Below the pieces are notes generated by a model that saw only the letters and a list, made by a program, of their open reading frames with translations, was not told the origin of the DNA and made no database searches. This document shows, in pieces, positions 1-10,830 of a stretch of 25,034 nucleotides of DNA. Position 1 is the first letter of the stretch, and every line of letters begins with the position of its first letter. The translations under genes and the position numbers were made by a program. The DNA lies in assembly GCA_022376515.1 (NCBI GenBank), contig WTXI01000444.1, positions 1 through 25,034 of the forward strand. Reading direction: 5' to 3'. The DNA is from Lactifluus volemus (taxonomy: Eukaryota; Basidiomycota; Agaricomycetes; Russulales; Russulaceae).

Positions 1-239
1 ACGTGCGAACACTTTATTCCTAAGTTAATATGAATTGTGTGCCACAGCCGTGCCGAACCGGTAACCATGGTGTGACCCTATGGCCGAGTTCACATTTTTT
101 TGTTTCCGTGTTTTACTTTTTTTTTTCTGGGGTTTCCGTGCGCTTAGAACCCCCCCCCTAAAATACATTCCCCGGATGCACCCAAAATTTCAGGCAGTCG
201 ATCATGGAGCGGAAGCAGGGAATTGTTAGGCCATAGCGA
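1..239. other. Host flank left of the transposon, no gene seen
   Basis: This is host DNA outside the left terminal repeat. It has a T-rich run near 107-126 and a run of C near 151-158, but no frame that looks coding. Before the insertion it would have been continuous with the sequence that now begins at 11289, so it was probably part of the distal upstream region of CYP51 or the end of another gene. Confidence 0.5.
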
Positions 240-248
240 CCTTACAAA
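240..248. repeat. Target-site duplication, left copy (9 bp)
   Basis: CCTTACAAA lies directly outside the left terminal inverted repeat. An identical 9-mer in the same orientation lies directly outside the right repeat at 11280-11288. A 9-bp duplication is the usual size for Mutator-like transposons. The exact match at both aligned ends is strong evidence that 249-11279 inserted as one unit. Confidence 0.9.
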
Positions 249-413
249 GGATAGTGAGCTGTAACAAAGAATGACATAATTTTCACGTGATCTACCTACC
301 GTATATGGAAAAATTACATAACATCACGCTGTCACACAAAGATTGCCCATTTCCGATAAGCGCCTATAATCCAAGTAAGGCAGTCTTACACATCGTCACG
401 GTCGTAACGCCCC
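249..413 (+). repeat. Left terminal inverted repeat
   Basis: The core at 249-291 matches the right end on the opposite strand at 39 of 43 positions. Beyond it the similarity is gapped but recurs through GTCACAC, CCCATTTCCG and the GTCACGGT...TAACGCCCC block. An 8-bp palindromic E-box, TCACGTGA, lies at 283-290, 34 bases from the tip. The inner boundary is approximate. Confidence 0.85.
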
Positions 414-454
414 TCCCCGCCCCAGTAGCTTAAATAGGAAAGACGTCGGGATGA

Positions 455-523
455 GCGCGATCCTTAGCGAAATACCAGCGCGATCTGTAGCGATATACCA
501 GCGCGATCTTGAGCGGGAATAAA
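455..523 (+). repeat. Three 23-bp tandem repeats just inside the left end
   Basis: Three head-to-tail 23-bp units at 455-477, 478-500 and 501-523 each begin GCGCGATC and share an AGCG core; the first two end TACCA. They lie between the left terminal repeat and the transposase gene, the usual place for subterminal transposase-binding repeats in DNA transposons. I do not see the same unit near the right end. Confidence 0.7.
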
Positions 524-873
524 TTAAACTTACGGGATATGTAGCAACCCGCATGGAAGACATCAGGCACTATTTAATCAGACCAAGGAGGGCACAAACA
601 ATTAGCCCATTCATGCTGATGATGCCGACACAGCAGTAATGTACCTTGCAATGAGAGCGGGATTCTTGAGGGTTGAAATCACACGGTTGACAAGTGTATT
701 CAGATTGCGCAAATACTACGCGCGTGCCATTGCCAGAACTGGCGTTCTGTCCGGTGCAGAGGAGTTTAATGAGAATAGAATTTCATCCCGGTTAGTGGGA
801 TCAAGATCTACAAGTCCAACTATGCTACAGAGTCAGACACCACGCGTCGGTGTCTTTACCTACTAATCTTCCA

Positions 874-3800
874 ATGGCGGCACCATCCCACATGTCTCTG
901 ATCAGCCCGACGTCTGTGGGTATTATTCCGTATCGACAGGATCTAAAACAAGATGGGGTCAAGGTATGCACATTAGGGTTACTAAGTCACCTGCTAATTA
1001 TCTACATAGGTATCAACTCAAAGGCTGTGGTGCGATGATGTGCAAGCCCAAGCAATTGAAGCACACTATCAAAAGGAGCTGGTTATCCGACAGACATTCA
1101 ACAGCTCCCCACCTTCCCAGGCATCAGCAAACGCTCTGCTTTCACAAAATAAGCTAGACTTACCGAGCTTGGAGCAACTCGAGAGCCGATGGATGACAGT
1201 GTGGTCATCCACATGGCGGTCTGAGAAAGCCAACGCTGGTGTTAAACGCATACTACTTCAATGGTATTCAGTGTCGCTTCATGTACTTAATAGAATATAA
1301 TTAACATACCATGCTTTCAGCAAATGTGGGTACAACCACAAAGCGCGTCGAGATGCAACAACCCGTCAACGTTCAAATGAAGATACAGGGAAGCGATACT
1401 CACCTTATGATTTCACTGGGTGCTTGGCCCATGCCGACATCACATACGAAAAACAGCCTCTCAAAATACGTCGCATTGTTGGCATCCTAGAGCATAACCC
1501 AGAATGTCAACTTGGTGTTATGACGCGAATGCCATCCATCCCCCTGCATCCTCATGTGATTGAAGTGGCGTTAGCACAACTGAGGGAAGGAGCTAGGCAC
1601 GTACCAACAATAGATGAGCCCCGAACTGAGCTGACTATATTAAAAACACAGTATCACGTCCATTCAGATACGCAACCTGGAAATGTACCATCAGCTAGCA
1701 TATCGCGAACAGTGGACCACTCACCCAGAGCAGGCCAATTTCCGATATAATATACAGGGCTCTGATCTTCGTCGGATCTACGCCCGGCATCAGCAATCCC
1801 AAGGGATCGATATCAAAAAGCGTGCCGAGGACAATGTTCACGACTGGATGAATCCAGACTCACCTCAATTCTCAAAAGATCTAGCCGAATGCGTCTTTCA
1901 TTATAGCGCTAGAGCGAAGCGTGGTGATCGCTTCGAGATCTTTATATCAACGAAGGACATGGAGGATGCAGCATGGTCCTATGTCCACCGTTCCCAGCTC
2001 ATACTTGACGGAACCTTTGGTGTCTGTTCTTCAAGACTGCTTCTCTGGATTGCGATGGGCGTAGATCCCAAGGGAAAGGCTTACCCGTTGCATTGTTCCT
2101 GTTTTCCGCACCTCCAGGAACACTTGCAACACACGCCGGTTATGACATAGTAGTTCTTACGCACCTACTGAGAACCTGGAAGAACTGGTTGTCTTCCCGT
2201 AAGTCAGCCAATAACAGAGTTTTTGAGCCCTGTGTCGCCATTACCGATACCGATACCAAGGAGCGAGGCGCATTGGTGGCGACATGGCCTTCCATCATTC
2301 TCTTACTCTGCAGATTCCACGTGCGGCAGTGCTGGACTAACAAACGCCAGACTACTCTACCAAAGAGAGATAGTCACCTGCGGTATAAGGTCCTTGAGCG
2401 TATTCAGAATCTAGAGTTATCGTAAGTTGCTCATATATACCTACCGTGACCCTGACACTCACCGTACCGATAAGATTGCTCGCCAGCACCAACTATCAAG
2501 GCGCCTTAACCCTCATTGACACTGAAAGAAGATGGCTCAACAGTCTCGTTGACGATGAGGCTAATAAGCCATACGTCAAAGGGGGTATTGTATTCATTAC
2601 GTACCTGTCAAAGTCCTGGATGCAAGAAGATCTATGGCGATCCTGGTCGGCCTACGGACGAAATCAGGCTGCATCACGACTGGGCATTCCTATCGAAGGG
2701 GTGCTCCCGACAACGAACCACCTGGAGTCTTTCAACCGGGTGATCAAGAAGAAGCACTTATCTTACTGGCAGCATTCGGGCTACCGTCTTCGATTCGACG
2801 TGCTCATCTTCCATCTTATTCGACACATCCTACCTTTCGTGTTTGCTCAGGTCCGTCAACGAGACAAGGCAACTGCATGGCGAGCGACCCGATTCACTGG
2901 CCCTGCTGGAGGGGGGACCTTACCCAGTAAATACGCATCTGGGGTAAGACACAACCAAGCATCAGAGCCATTGGCATGGTTTGAAGAAGATACTCGCCGG
3001 GAGGGAATGGCCATAGGAATCCTTCAGGAGCGACGTCTTTTGCTAATTGTTAGCGGACATCCATCCGAACTCTGGGCAACTTGTGCGACATCTTTATCAA
3101 ATCCTAATCTTCAATTTCATGAACGATACTGGCTCACCTACAACATAAAGGGCACGGCCACATGTACCTGTCCCGACTGGCTGCAGCGTGGAGGGGCGTG
3201 TAAGCACCTGCGTGCTTTCCGACTACACTTACTGCATCAGGTCCAAATAGGGCATCTGTCCAGCGTTGGCCATTTCCCTGTGTCATTGCTCGAGGCACAG
3301 GATAAGTATGCTGCCCTCGAACAGGAGATTAACCCACCTACCGTCCCCGTTTTACTGAGCATATATCCTAACGGCTACACGCAACCGATACCGCCACCTA
3401 CAATGGTACCATCAGCTTTGTCCGAAATTCCACCATATAAGGAAATGACAGACGTACCAACCCTTATTGATATGGAACTCGAGATCGCGGCCCAAATGGA
3501 AATGAATGATGACACCGAGGGGAGTGATCCTGGTGATAATTCGGATCGCGATGACGATAGATCACTGGTATGATCAATGCAATTTGGCCACGTCAAATAC
3601 TGTTCTAATGATCGGGTTAGTATGATAGTAATTCACGTGCCATTTCCGCCCAGCTAGATCAGCGCATCGACTCTGACATGGACTACGTTTTACCCAAGTT
3701 ATTTAGCCTATGGACAAACCTCCGTGAATCGACCACCTTGCGTTATACAGATAAGATCAAAGATCTCCGAACGGCCATACACGGTATACAAGAGGAGATT

Positions 3801-3977
3801 AACTCCAAATCACAGCAAAGATCCGAAGATCTGGAGACTCACGATAACACACCTGGTTCCTCAACGTCCAAAAAGCGGAAACTAGATTGCCCCAGTACCC
3901 CACCAACTTTGACGAGGCCACTTCCTCCCTCTCCAGAGGAAAGGCAGATACGGAAACCGTCTCACAAGACGTTTTGA
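874..3977 (+). CDS. MULE transposase with SWIM zinc finger, apparently frameshifted
   Basis: This is the DDE transposase expected to mobilise the element. The proposed exons are 874-963, 1010-1263, 1321-1600, 1668-2421, 2475-3567 and 3654-3977, about 930 residues. The first ATG is a guess, since the N-terminal exons are weakly conserved. A CxKCGYNHK motif follows the second intron. The MULE core carries the first Asp in LILDGTFGV (codon at 2007), the second in AITDTDTKE (2246) and the Glu in TNHLESFNR (2724). A SWIM finger (CTCPDW...CKHL, 3164-3207) follows. The last exon adds a Lys/Arg-rich stretch (SKKRKLD) that resembles a nuclear localisation signal. Near 2072-2080 the frame shifts by one base between DPKG and LPVALFLFSAPPG. 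No plausible intron explains this, so the copy is either inactivated or carries a sequence error. The family call is firm. Confidence 0.88.
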
Positions 3978-4355
3978 TTCTACCTGTGGGCAATGGCTTG
4001 TGAGGGCAGGGGTAGAGGAGGTGGTGGTAATATGACTTAACTTGGAAAACTGTGTCCCCACGGACCAAATGGGGGCTCGCTCTCCAAATCCGAGGGGCGA
4101 ACGCGACGATAGTACCCAGCGTCACGGACTCATCTATCTCTTGTACTCTCCCACATCTTCGATATCAGATAAAAATGCATTTAATATGGAACTATATGGT
4201 GCTGCTATGAGACATTGATATCTACCTGTCCGAAAATTGTTCTGCCCTATGTAGTTTTATAAATGAACTGTTATGCGGTGGGGGGGAATTTTTCCTGCAA
4301 TCGCTGGACGATCTCTTGAATTGGGTCAGTGTTAAGCACTCAGCCCAGAGAGAGA
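3978..4355. other. Intergenic stretch between convergent transposase and Myb genes
   Basis: These 378 bp separate the transposase stop from the stop of the minus-strand Myb gene. They presumably hold both 3' untranslated regions. Apart from a short run of G near 4278-4286 I see no repeat, RNA gene or coding frame. Confidence 0.5.
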
Positions 4356-5638
4356 CTACCCACGACGATGAGTTGCACCTTCAGAGGTGACGGTGGTCTT
4401 GAGCTGACCCCACCTCTGCTGAAGCTTATGGATAGTCCAGTAGTCCCATTTCTCGTCTGGAAGGGAATACCATTCAATGTCCTCTTCCCTGTCAAGATCT
4501 AAGGACGCGATTCTGCAAAAAAAGTAAGTTTGAGTAGAAAGAAAATGCCCGAGCACTTACTTGTGGACCAGAATGAAGGTGTCAGCGACACTCCAGCGAC
4601 GCGATTTGCCGTCATTGAGCATTGCTGGCACCATATAATCGTACCTGTGAATATAAAATAGAAATATACCATGATATTGAGTTGGCGCATACCATTTGTT
4701 GCGGCACTGGGTGGCCGTCCGCTTCTGATCCATCAGCCTCGCTACCTCAGTCCAGGGAATACGTGGTGGCAGGGATGACGAGCCCACCCATCCCAGGCTT
4801 TTGACGATCTCTGTAAGACGTGATTCCTCCTCGGCGGTCCATTTACCTGCACTACGAATAAGCCCCCGTTTCACAAGCTAACCAAAAAAGATTTACCTTT
4901 TCGTCTAGTGTCCTTGTGTTCGATGCATTTCTGGAACCGGTTCAGGCACTCCTTTTTGGGTCGTTCCAGGGCTTCCGAGACCTTGTCCCAGTCCCGCCCG
5001 TACATTTCGACCACTCTAGGAGTTGGCGTACAAGTCAATAGTACTCCCTATACACATGTAGATCACTTACTGCGCCAGTGTTGCATCATCCTCAATTGAC
5101 CATTTCCCCCCACTTTTCAGGGGCTGGTAGATGCGTCGTACATAGCCAAAAACGGAAGCGACGCGCCGCTCAGGAAGAGCGCGCGCTAAAATGGATCAGC
5201 AAACAGATAAGGCTTGAGATAAGCACGACTTACTGATATGGGCCCAAAAGCCTAACTGCCTATTGGCCCCGAACAAGAGTTCACCTTCAGTCATATTATG
5301 TCGCTGTTGAGGGTAAATTATAATGCCGTATAAGCCGAAGGCGTCACTTACCTCCATGTACTCGCTGATCACGCTTCGTATGCATTCCGTTTCGGAATCC
5401 GTGTATTTACCCTCACGGCAGAGAATGCCTGGTTCTCACTTAAGCGATACGAGCAGGTGCGAAGGAGATAAACCGTACCTTTGCTCCGGAATTCCTCCGC
5501 CGTCCACCACTTTGTAGCGAGCTGTTCCCTATGCTCTTCAGAGCTCGGTGACGGGTCAGCGACATTTCGGAGACTCGGGTTGGCTACCGTAAACGCAGCG
5601 GAGCGAACCAAGTCCGGAAGCGGTTGAGATGACGACAT
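4356..5638 (-). CDS. Reb1/TTF1-like Myb/SANT-domain DNA-binding protein (transposon passenger)
   Basis: This is a predicted sequence-specific nuclear DNA-binding protein of 311 residues. Exons on the minus strand are 5479-5638, 5352-5428, 5234-5303, 5071-5185, 4897-5015, 4693-4846, 4561-4644 and 4356-4512, with all phases closing. After a Ser/Pro-rich N-terminus comes GKYTDSETECIRSVISEY, then RALPERRVASV...RRIYQPLKSGGKW, as in the Reb1/TTF1 family that binds rDNA terminators and blocks replication forks or Pol I. Myb repeat cores follow: GKWSIEDDATLAQ...GRDWDKVSEAL, then GKWTAEEESRL...WTEVARL with RTATQCRNKW. The C-terminal exon has a further tryptophan-rich repeat (DREEDIEWYSLPDEKWDYWTI is its core region). 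The gene is divergent from the SPT5-like gene across a large palindrome. It looks intact. The host Reb1 homologue is presumably elsewhere, so this is likely a captured or diverged paralogue; its target is unknown. Confidence 0.85.
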
Positions 5639-5712
5639 CGTTTATGTTTTTTTTTCTTTTCCTTTCTTATGTTTTTGTTGATTAAAATAATTAAACTATT
5701 AAGTATATCTGA

Positions 5713-6095
5713 CCTACGATTGTACGCTAACGCTAGAGACTAAGTGCTACGCAGATGAGGGAGGAAGATGGTGGGGCGAGAAAGAGAAAGCAATAAGCCT
5801 GAGATAATGAATAAATACGCGCCTACTGCGGCCCCGTACATTTTGGCGCACGTGTCGACCGCTGGCGGACCGGTAGGTGGTAGCTGGCGGACCGGTCGAA
5901 AATTCTCATCGCCACGGCTAGGTCCGGTCCGCCAGCGGTCGACACGTGCGCCAAAATGTACGGGGCCGCAGTAGGCCCATATTTATTCATTATCTCAGGC
6001 GCGTCGTTTTCTCTTTTCGCCCCACCATCTTCCTCCCTACCTCACTCATCACGTCTGCGTATATTAGACTTAGCATAGCGTAGGATCTACGTAGA
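5713..6095. repeat. Large palindrome between divergent passenger genes
   Basis: Perfect 53-nt inverted arms at 5821-5873 and 5924-5976 are separated by a 50-nt spacer. Outward, the arms continue with small gaps (GGAGGAAGATGGTGGGGCG at 5759-5777 against its complement near 6019-6037, and TGAGATAATGAATAAAT on both sides), then weaken to about 5713 and 6095. Each arm has a CACGTG E-box (5849-5854 and 5943-5948) next to GTCGAC, and GGCGGACCGGT recurs in the left arm and spacer. It sits in the 5' region shared by the Myb (ATG at 5638, minus) and SPT5-like (ATG at 6512, plus) genes. It could be a symmetric bidirectional promoter or operator, or a nested palindromic MITE; I see no clear target duplication for the latter. 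Confidence 0.85.
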
Positions 6096-6511
6096 ATAGA
6101 GTTCATATTTATCAACTAAATAAACTGAAAAAAAACAGTTAGTAAGTTCGAAAAAGCGTAGATGAAACAGATACTTGGCCCCTCAATGGGGGGAGGGATT
6201 GGCGTTGGACGCTTCAGCCTCCCTTCGAGGAGACACCTAATACAAGGCGTGCCAAACCCACGGGGCTGTCCGGTACGTAAAATTCGGTACGCGTCTTATC
6301 GCGGTTGGAGCAAGTGGAGCTGATCCCGCACCTATATCGCCTTGTCTCAATACTTTCGGTGGAGCACGGGTGCGTGGAGCAGCCGAGGTGAGTCCGCTCG
6401 TTTCTCGGATATGAAACATGCAGCTGATGTGGTAAAAACAAAAGCTCAGTTCTTATATCAAAGGCTTTACACCCAGCCCCCAACGCCCGTTTCTCTCAAA
6501 CGCCTTCACAC
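6096..6511 (+). promoter_or_regulatory. Upstream region of the SPT5-like gene
   Basis: These roughly 400 bp between the palindrome and the SPT5-like ATG contain no convincing gene. The open frames on the minus strand here have no recognisable features. There is an A-rich run near 6127-6135. The region is probably promoter and 5' leader, inferred from position only. Confidence 0.4.
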
Positions 6512-9112
6512 ATGACAGACATCTCGGTGCGTGACTTCCAGCCAACACGGACCATACTTAAAATCACTTTTTTTTTGGTTTTAGCTGTACGACTTGCTTG
6601 ATCTTGAAGCGATCGTAGCCGATGAAGACGAAGAAGATGAGGAGTATGAGGAGGAGCTAGGTAAGTAAAATCTGTATCGGTTTGTACATGAGTTATCTGA
6701 CCCCACTCTACTAGACGATTTTTTGGCCGATGATCTGGAGGAAAGTGTTGCTGATCCGAGCGAACGTCCTGTGTTCCTGCCGGACGATCGCATTTCCGCT
6801 ACAGAGGCCTCGGAATTGGAAGCACGCATCAATGACTTTGCTAAGGACTCTGGGCATGCACATAGGTACGAAGTGGATGTTGTCCCACAGCATCTACTCG
6901 TCCCGACCGACTCCGATCCCGGTATATGGGCTGTCCGCGTCAAGGTAAGTCATCGCATACCCGCCGTAAGTACCATCTAACAATCTCTAGCTCGGATTCG
7001 AGTCGAGTCTCGTTCTTCAACTTTTCCGCCGGTGCACACGATTAGAGCGACTGGACGTCACCTCAATTTTTGCCCGAGATGGGATCCCGGGCTATGTATT
7101 CCTGGAAGGCAGTCTCCCAGCTGTGGGACGGGCCCTCAGCGGGCTGGTAACCGTCCTCGCCCATCACAGTCCACGGCTGGTCCCCATTGAGGAGCGTACT
7201 GCATTGCTCAGTAGCCGCAACACATTGGCCTGTTCCATCCAGGAAGGTCAATGGGTGCGGATAAACTATGGACTTTATCGCGGGGATATTGGGTTTGTAT
7301 GTGGATCCCGTGACTCATCCGACTTAGACATCGTGGTCGCGCTGGTCCCTCGGATTCCCGTCAAGACCGATCTGCGTAGTGCGGGTCACATCGGTAAGAG
7401 GAAGCGGTCTTTCAGACCACCCCCGCGTATGTGGTCCGAAGCCCAAGTTATACATGAATGGGGCGCTGCAAAAGTGCGGAACATCTCATCTGACACGTTC
7501 ATATTCCGCAATGAAACATACGAATCCGGCTTGCTCATGACAAGCTATTCGTCGACCAGTCTCCTCGTCGTCAGCTCACCCTCCCCTTCTACATTCCTAA
7601 TCTTTCTCGCGGCCTCGAGCGTCAGTGAGAGGCCCTCATTCGGCCAGTGTCGCCACCACTTTGCCCAAGATTCACTGCAACCCGAGCAAAGGGTTAAGGT
7701 AGAATCTGGGGATCTCATCGGCCTCATCGGCCATATCAATGAGATCGTTGACGGCGTTGCCTCTATCATACCGGAGAAACAAGTTGACTTCCAGGTGATG
7801 CCTCTAATCCCTCTCCGTAAATTAGCGCCGCATTATATTCCAGGAGACAACGTCAAGGCACGCTGTGGGGACTCATACGGGATTGTCGAATCGGTCAACG
7901 ATGCCGATCAAACACTAGTTTACGTCCGATCTAACCCGATCCAAGAGGTAAGGTGATTAGATTTCACAGCGATAACTACTGACAATCAATAGGTTACAAC
8001 TCTCAAGGATTTGGTTGAGTTCTACGATCCTCCCCTTCAGCGGTCACAACAACGGGTAGGGACGTGGGTTGAATTCCATGCGGATAGCGATGGTGGACAG
8101 GGGAAGCGGCGTGGGTTCATCAAGCAGATGGATGGTGGTACCGCACGCGTAGTGGATGAACATACTTTTCGCGAGGTAAGTACCAGTCCCATGAAGAAAC
8201 CTTGCTGACGTCCTTGCATAGTTTATGATCAATGAGCAGCAGCTCAACGTCTGCGCTATACAGGGTCCTTCTTTGCCACGGAATGATCCAACTCATCCCT
8301 TTGTCGGTCGGCGAGTCGTGATCACTCGCGGTGCCTTCAAGTCTTACCATGGCCTTATCAAGGATGTCGGCCCATCTGGGGTAATAGTGGAACCCCAAGC
8401 CCTCCTGGTTGCCACGAGTTCGCCACGGCAACTCGTCTCATGGTGTGACTTCATAGCCGTGTACGTGTGTGTTTTTTTTCTGTTTTGCATACGATCTCAT
8501 AGTTGGATTTGCGGAGGTAAGACCGGCGACAGAACCTGCAAGACCACCCTCCCCTCCTCGCCCTATCACACCACCGTCCGGTGTACCTGTTGACTTTGAG
8601 CGGCTCACACCGGAACCGGAGGGCTCTCAAAGAGGTAGGTCATTAAATATAGTGATCTTATCGCCATCTCAGTGATATGTCCCTTAGATCACTGGCTGTT
8701 TTTCCCCGCAATACGCACGCTTCTCCAGACGAAGAGGATACCATTTACCATCAGTCGGGTGGACTCCAACAAAGACTTACTCGTGTATAAGAACAAGACG
8801 GCCAGGTCAGTGCCTGACGCTCAGTGGGACTCGCCGCCGGGAGAGGGGGAAGTTATCATCAGCATGGTTAGAGGCGTGAACATTGTTCAGATGAGTATCA
8901 ATCCCAACTGCCTCCTTCCATGGGAGCCAAAGGCAGGCGGTGAAGTCGTGGTCATAAGTAGAGACTGCCAGTTTTTTGGCTGTTCAGGCACTATAAATGG
9001 CAGGAAGGACGATGGCCGGTTCGTTGTACGATTCACATCCGAAACAATTTCACTCGACATAGATCTCCCTAGTAAGCACCTCGCCGTACTAGAACCCATT
9101 AGAGTACGTTAG
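6512..9112 (+). CDS. SPT5-like transcription elongation factor (NGN plus multiple KOW; transposon passenger)
   Basis: Spt5 binds Spt4 and the RNA polymerase clamp to support elongation. Proposed exons are 6512-6526, 6585-6660, 6715-6944, 6991-7947, 7993-8175, 8222 to about 8460, about 8511-8634 and 8688-9112. The seventh intron is uncertain. The protein starts with an acidic stretch (DEDEEDEEYEEEL), then an NGN-like domain (DPGIWAVRVKLGFE...GYVFLEGSLPAVGRAL), then KOW-like units GQWVRINYGLYRGDIGFV, IPGDNVKARCGDSYGIVE, VGTWVEFHADSDGGQGKRRG, VGRRVVITRGAFKSYHGLI and GGEVVVISRDCQFFGCSGTI. It lacks an obvious Spt5 heptad-type C-terminal repeat tail. A downstream exon in 9160-9213 could add a basic tail (RRPKRLRAHK) if GTACGT at 9110 is used as a donor. 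It is inside a transposon, so it is probably a diverged paralogue rather than the host's essential SPT5. Confidence 0.85.
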
Positions 9113-9353
9113 TCGATTTGTGTTCTATCCCATCGTAATAAACGGACATAACAATGTAGCGCACGGTGAGAACAGTCGCTGTAAGACGACCCAAAAGACT
9201 ACGCGCGCACAAGGTACGTCTTTCCATTTGTTTATCTGGGGCAACTACAATTCAAACTATATGAGATAAGTGGTATTTCGCTATGTATATGAGCCAACGC
9301 TGACAATAACATAGATATTCGCTATCTACAATGCTGGTGCCATCGGGTATCAG

Positions 9354-10830
9354 TCAATTATCGTCATCCGAAGAGATCTCGATTACGACGACTGGGTCCT
9401 CGATCACCGGTTTTGGCTCCGGAGAGAAGAAGGCTACGGTATTTCGGGTCAATTTATTATCACTTCCTCCAGCACGGTTTCGTTGTGCCATGGCAATCGC
9501 ACTGGACGCAGGGCCTGGTATCTTACGGCGCTTACGACAGGTGCCGCTGCCCTCATACGTCTTGGTGTTATGTTGCTCACCGGATCCACTAGGAGATGGA
9601 CAACGATGCATGTGCATCAAACTGGAAGATGTCAACAGTTTGCACAATGGGCACTGTTTGACGATACGTATAAACTCGGACATTGAAATTCCCGGGCAGT
9701 TGGGGTCGAACATTGTCAGAAGCAATGCCCGGGAGCCCTCAACACCTAGAGGGGCCATCGCCGCTTCGAGTTCCTGTTGGAACTGAAAATTTGTACTGAA
9801 AATATCTGGGATGGGACCTGTTGAGTGTAAGCATCTCTCGACAGATCTGTACGTCAATTTGAACTCACGAGGTGCCCCATAGTCCACCAGCTCGGTGTCT
9901 GACCTTCGGATCGCAGAGTGGGAACTAGGCCCGGCCTGAGAGGGTGACAGCGTCTCAGCCCGGACCTGGGGCAGCTGGGAGTTGGCTATGGTTGGCATCA
10001 GTTCCGCCTTAGGTGTAGCTGCACAAGTGTGGTTAGAAGTGTTCATTGCAAGTATAACCGTTACTGACCACTCTTTCTCGTAGGTGTTTCAAATGGGCTG
10101 CGCTGTTTCCCATCCGGATCCGGGGACCCCATTAGTTGGCTTGCAGTCAAGCGAAGTCCTAACAAGATCATCTGGTGAGGTACTTAACAGGTGGTGATGC
10201 TACTTACCATCTCGAAGAGGATAGACGCGTCGTGGCACGTCGGGATTTGCTGTGATGAACTTCTCTAGATCAACTGTTGGGAAAGCTTGTAAGTGATCTA
10301 CTCATATAGCTTGTACAAATCACTCACTCCAGTATGAGCACTTCATGATAGAGCACATGATGATAGGCCGTCCATAGTTGGGGCTTCGAGGAGACCGCGG
10401 CACATGAAACAGGGCAGGATGGTCCATACCATCCATAAGTCCACAGAAACACATGGGCATCTCCCAGCACCGCGTCTTGTAGTAGTCTTCGAGCTCAGAC
10501 ACAGCAACACGCTCGCCATTGGGCGTCTCAGGGCTGCAGTTACGAAGTGTGAGTGGTATGCACATAATCACATGTGGGAAAGATGACTTACTATGGGACT
10601 GGCTTAAGTGGATGACCCTCACCAACAAAGGACCCGATGAAAGTAGCGAATTGAAGCTTTTGCTTCAATGGACGGAATATCGGGTTATACTTGGGAGTGT
10701 TGGGAGTCTCGGGCGTGCCAGGGTTCGGGCCAATGTTCGGCATAGTGCCAGTATCAATGGGTGAAGAAGACAGAGAGGTGAGAGGCGAGAGAGGGCTCGG
10801 AGGCACGGAGGCAGGGAGTAATGCAGGCAT
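9354..10830 (-). CDS. GRF-type zinc-finger protein with C-terminal SUMO-interacting motif (transposon passenger)
   Basis: The proposed product has 404 residues. Exons on the minus strand are 10592-10830, 10328-10533, 10208-10273, 10069-10158, 9869-10018 and 9354-9817, and all phases close. A Ser/Pro/Thr-rich N-terminus precedes a GRF-like finger spread over exon 2: MCFCGLMDG, then NYGRPIIMCSIMKCSYW, which fits the Cx2C-type GRF pattern of nucleic-acid-binding fingers in topoisomerase III and APE2-type proteins. A second Cys/His cluster (CPLCKLL...HMHRC) follows and a basic GTCRKRRK patch could be a nuclear localisation signal. The C-terminus, VVVIEISSDDD, is a classic hydrophobic-plus-acidic SUMO-interacting motif. 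The gene lies at the right end of the element, convergent with the SPT5-like gene. No enzyme domain is visible. A nuclear adaptor role linked to SUMO is inference. Confidence 0.7.

Noticed and set aside
639..866. 75-codon open frame upstream of the transposase as a gene
   Set aside because: No motif and low-complexity-like composition; a different frame and intron set leads into the transposase better.
3799..4125. Minus-strand 108-codon frame
   Set aside because: It overlaps the last transposase exon antisense and has no recognisable features.
9331..9786. Plus-strand 151-codon frame
   Set aside because: It is the antisense shadow of the last exon of the GRF-finger gene, whose minus-strand frame has clear motifs.
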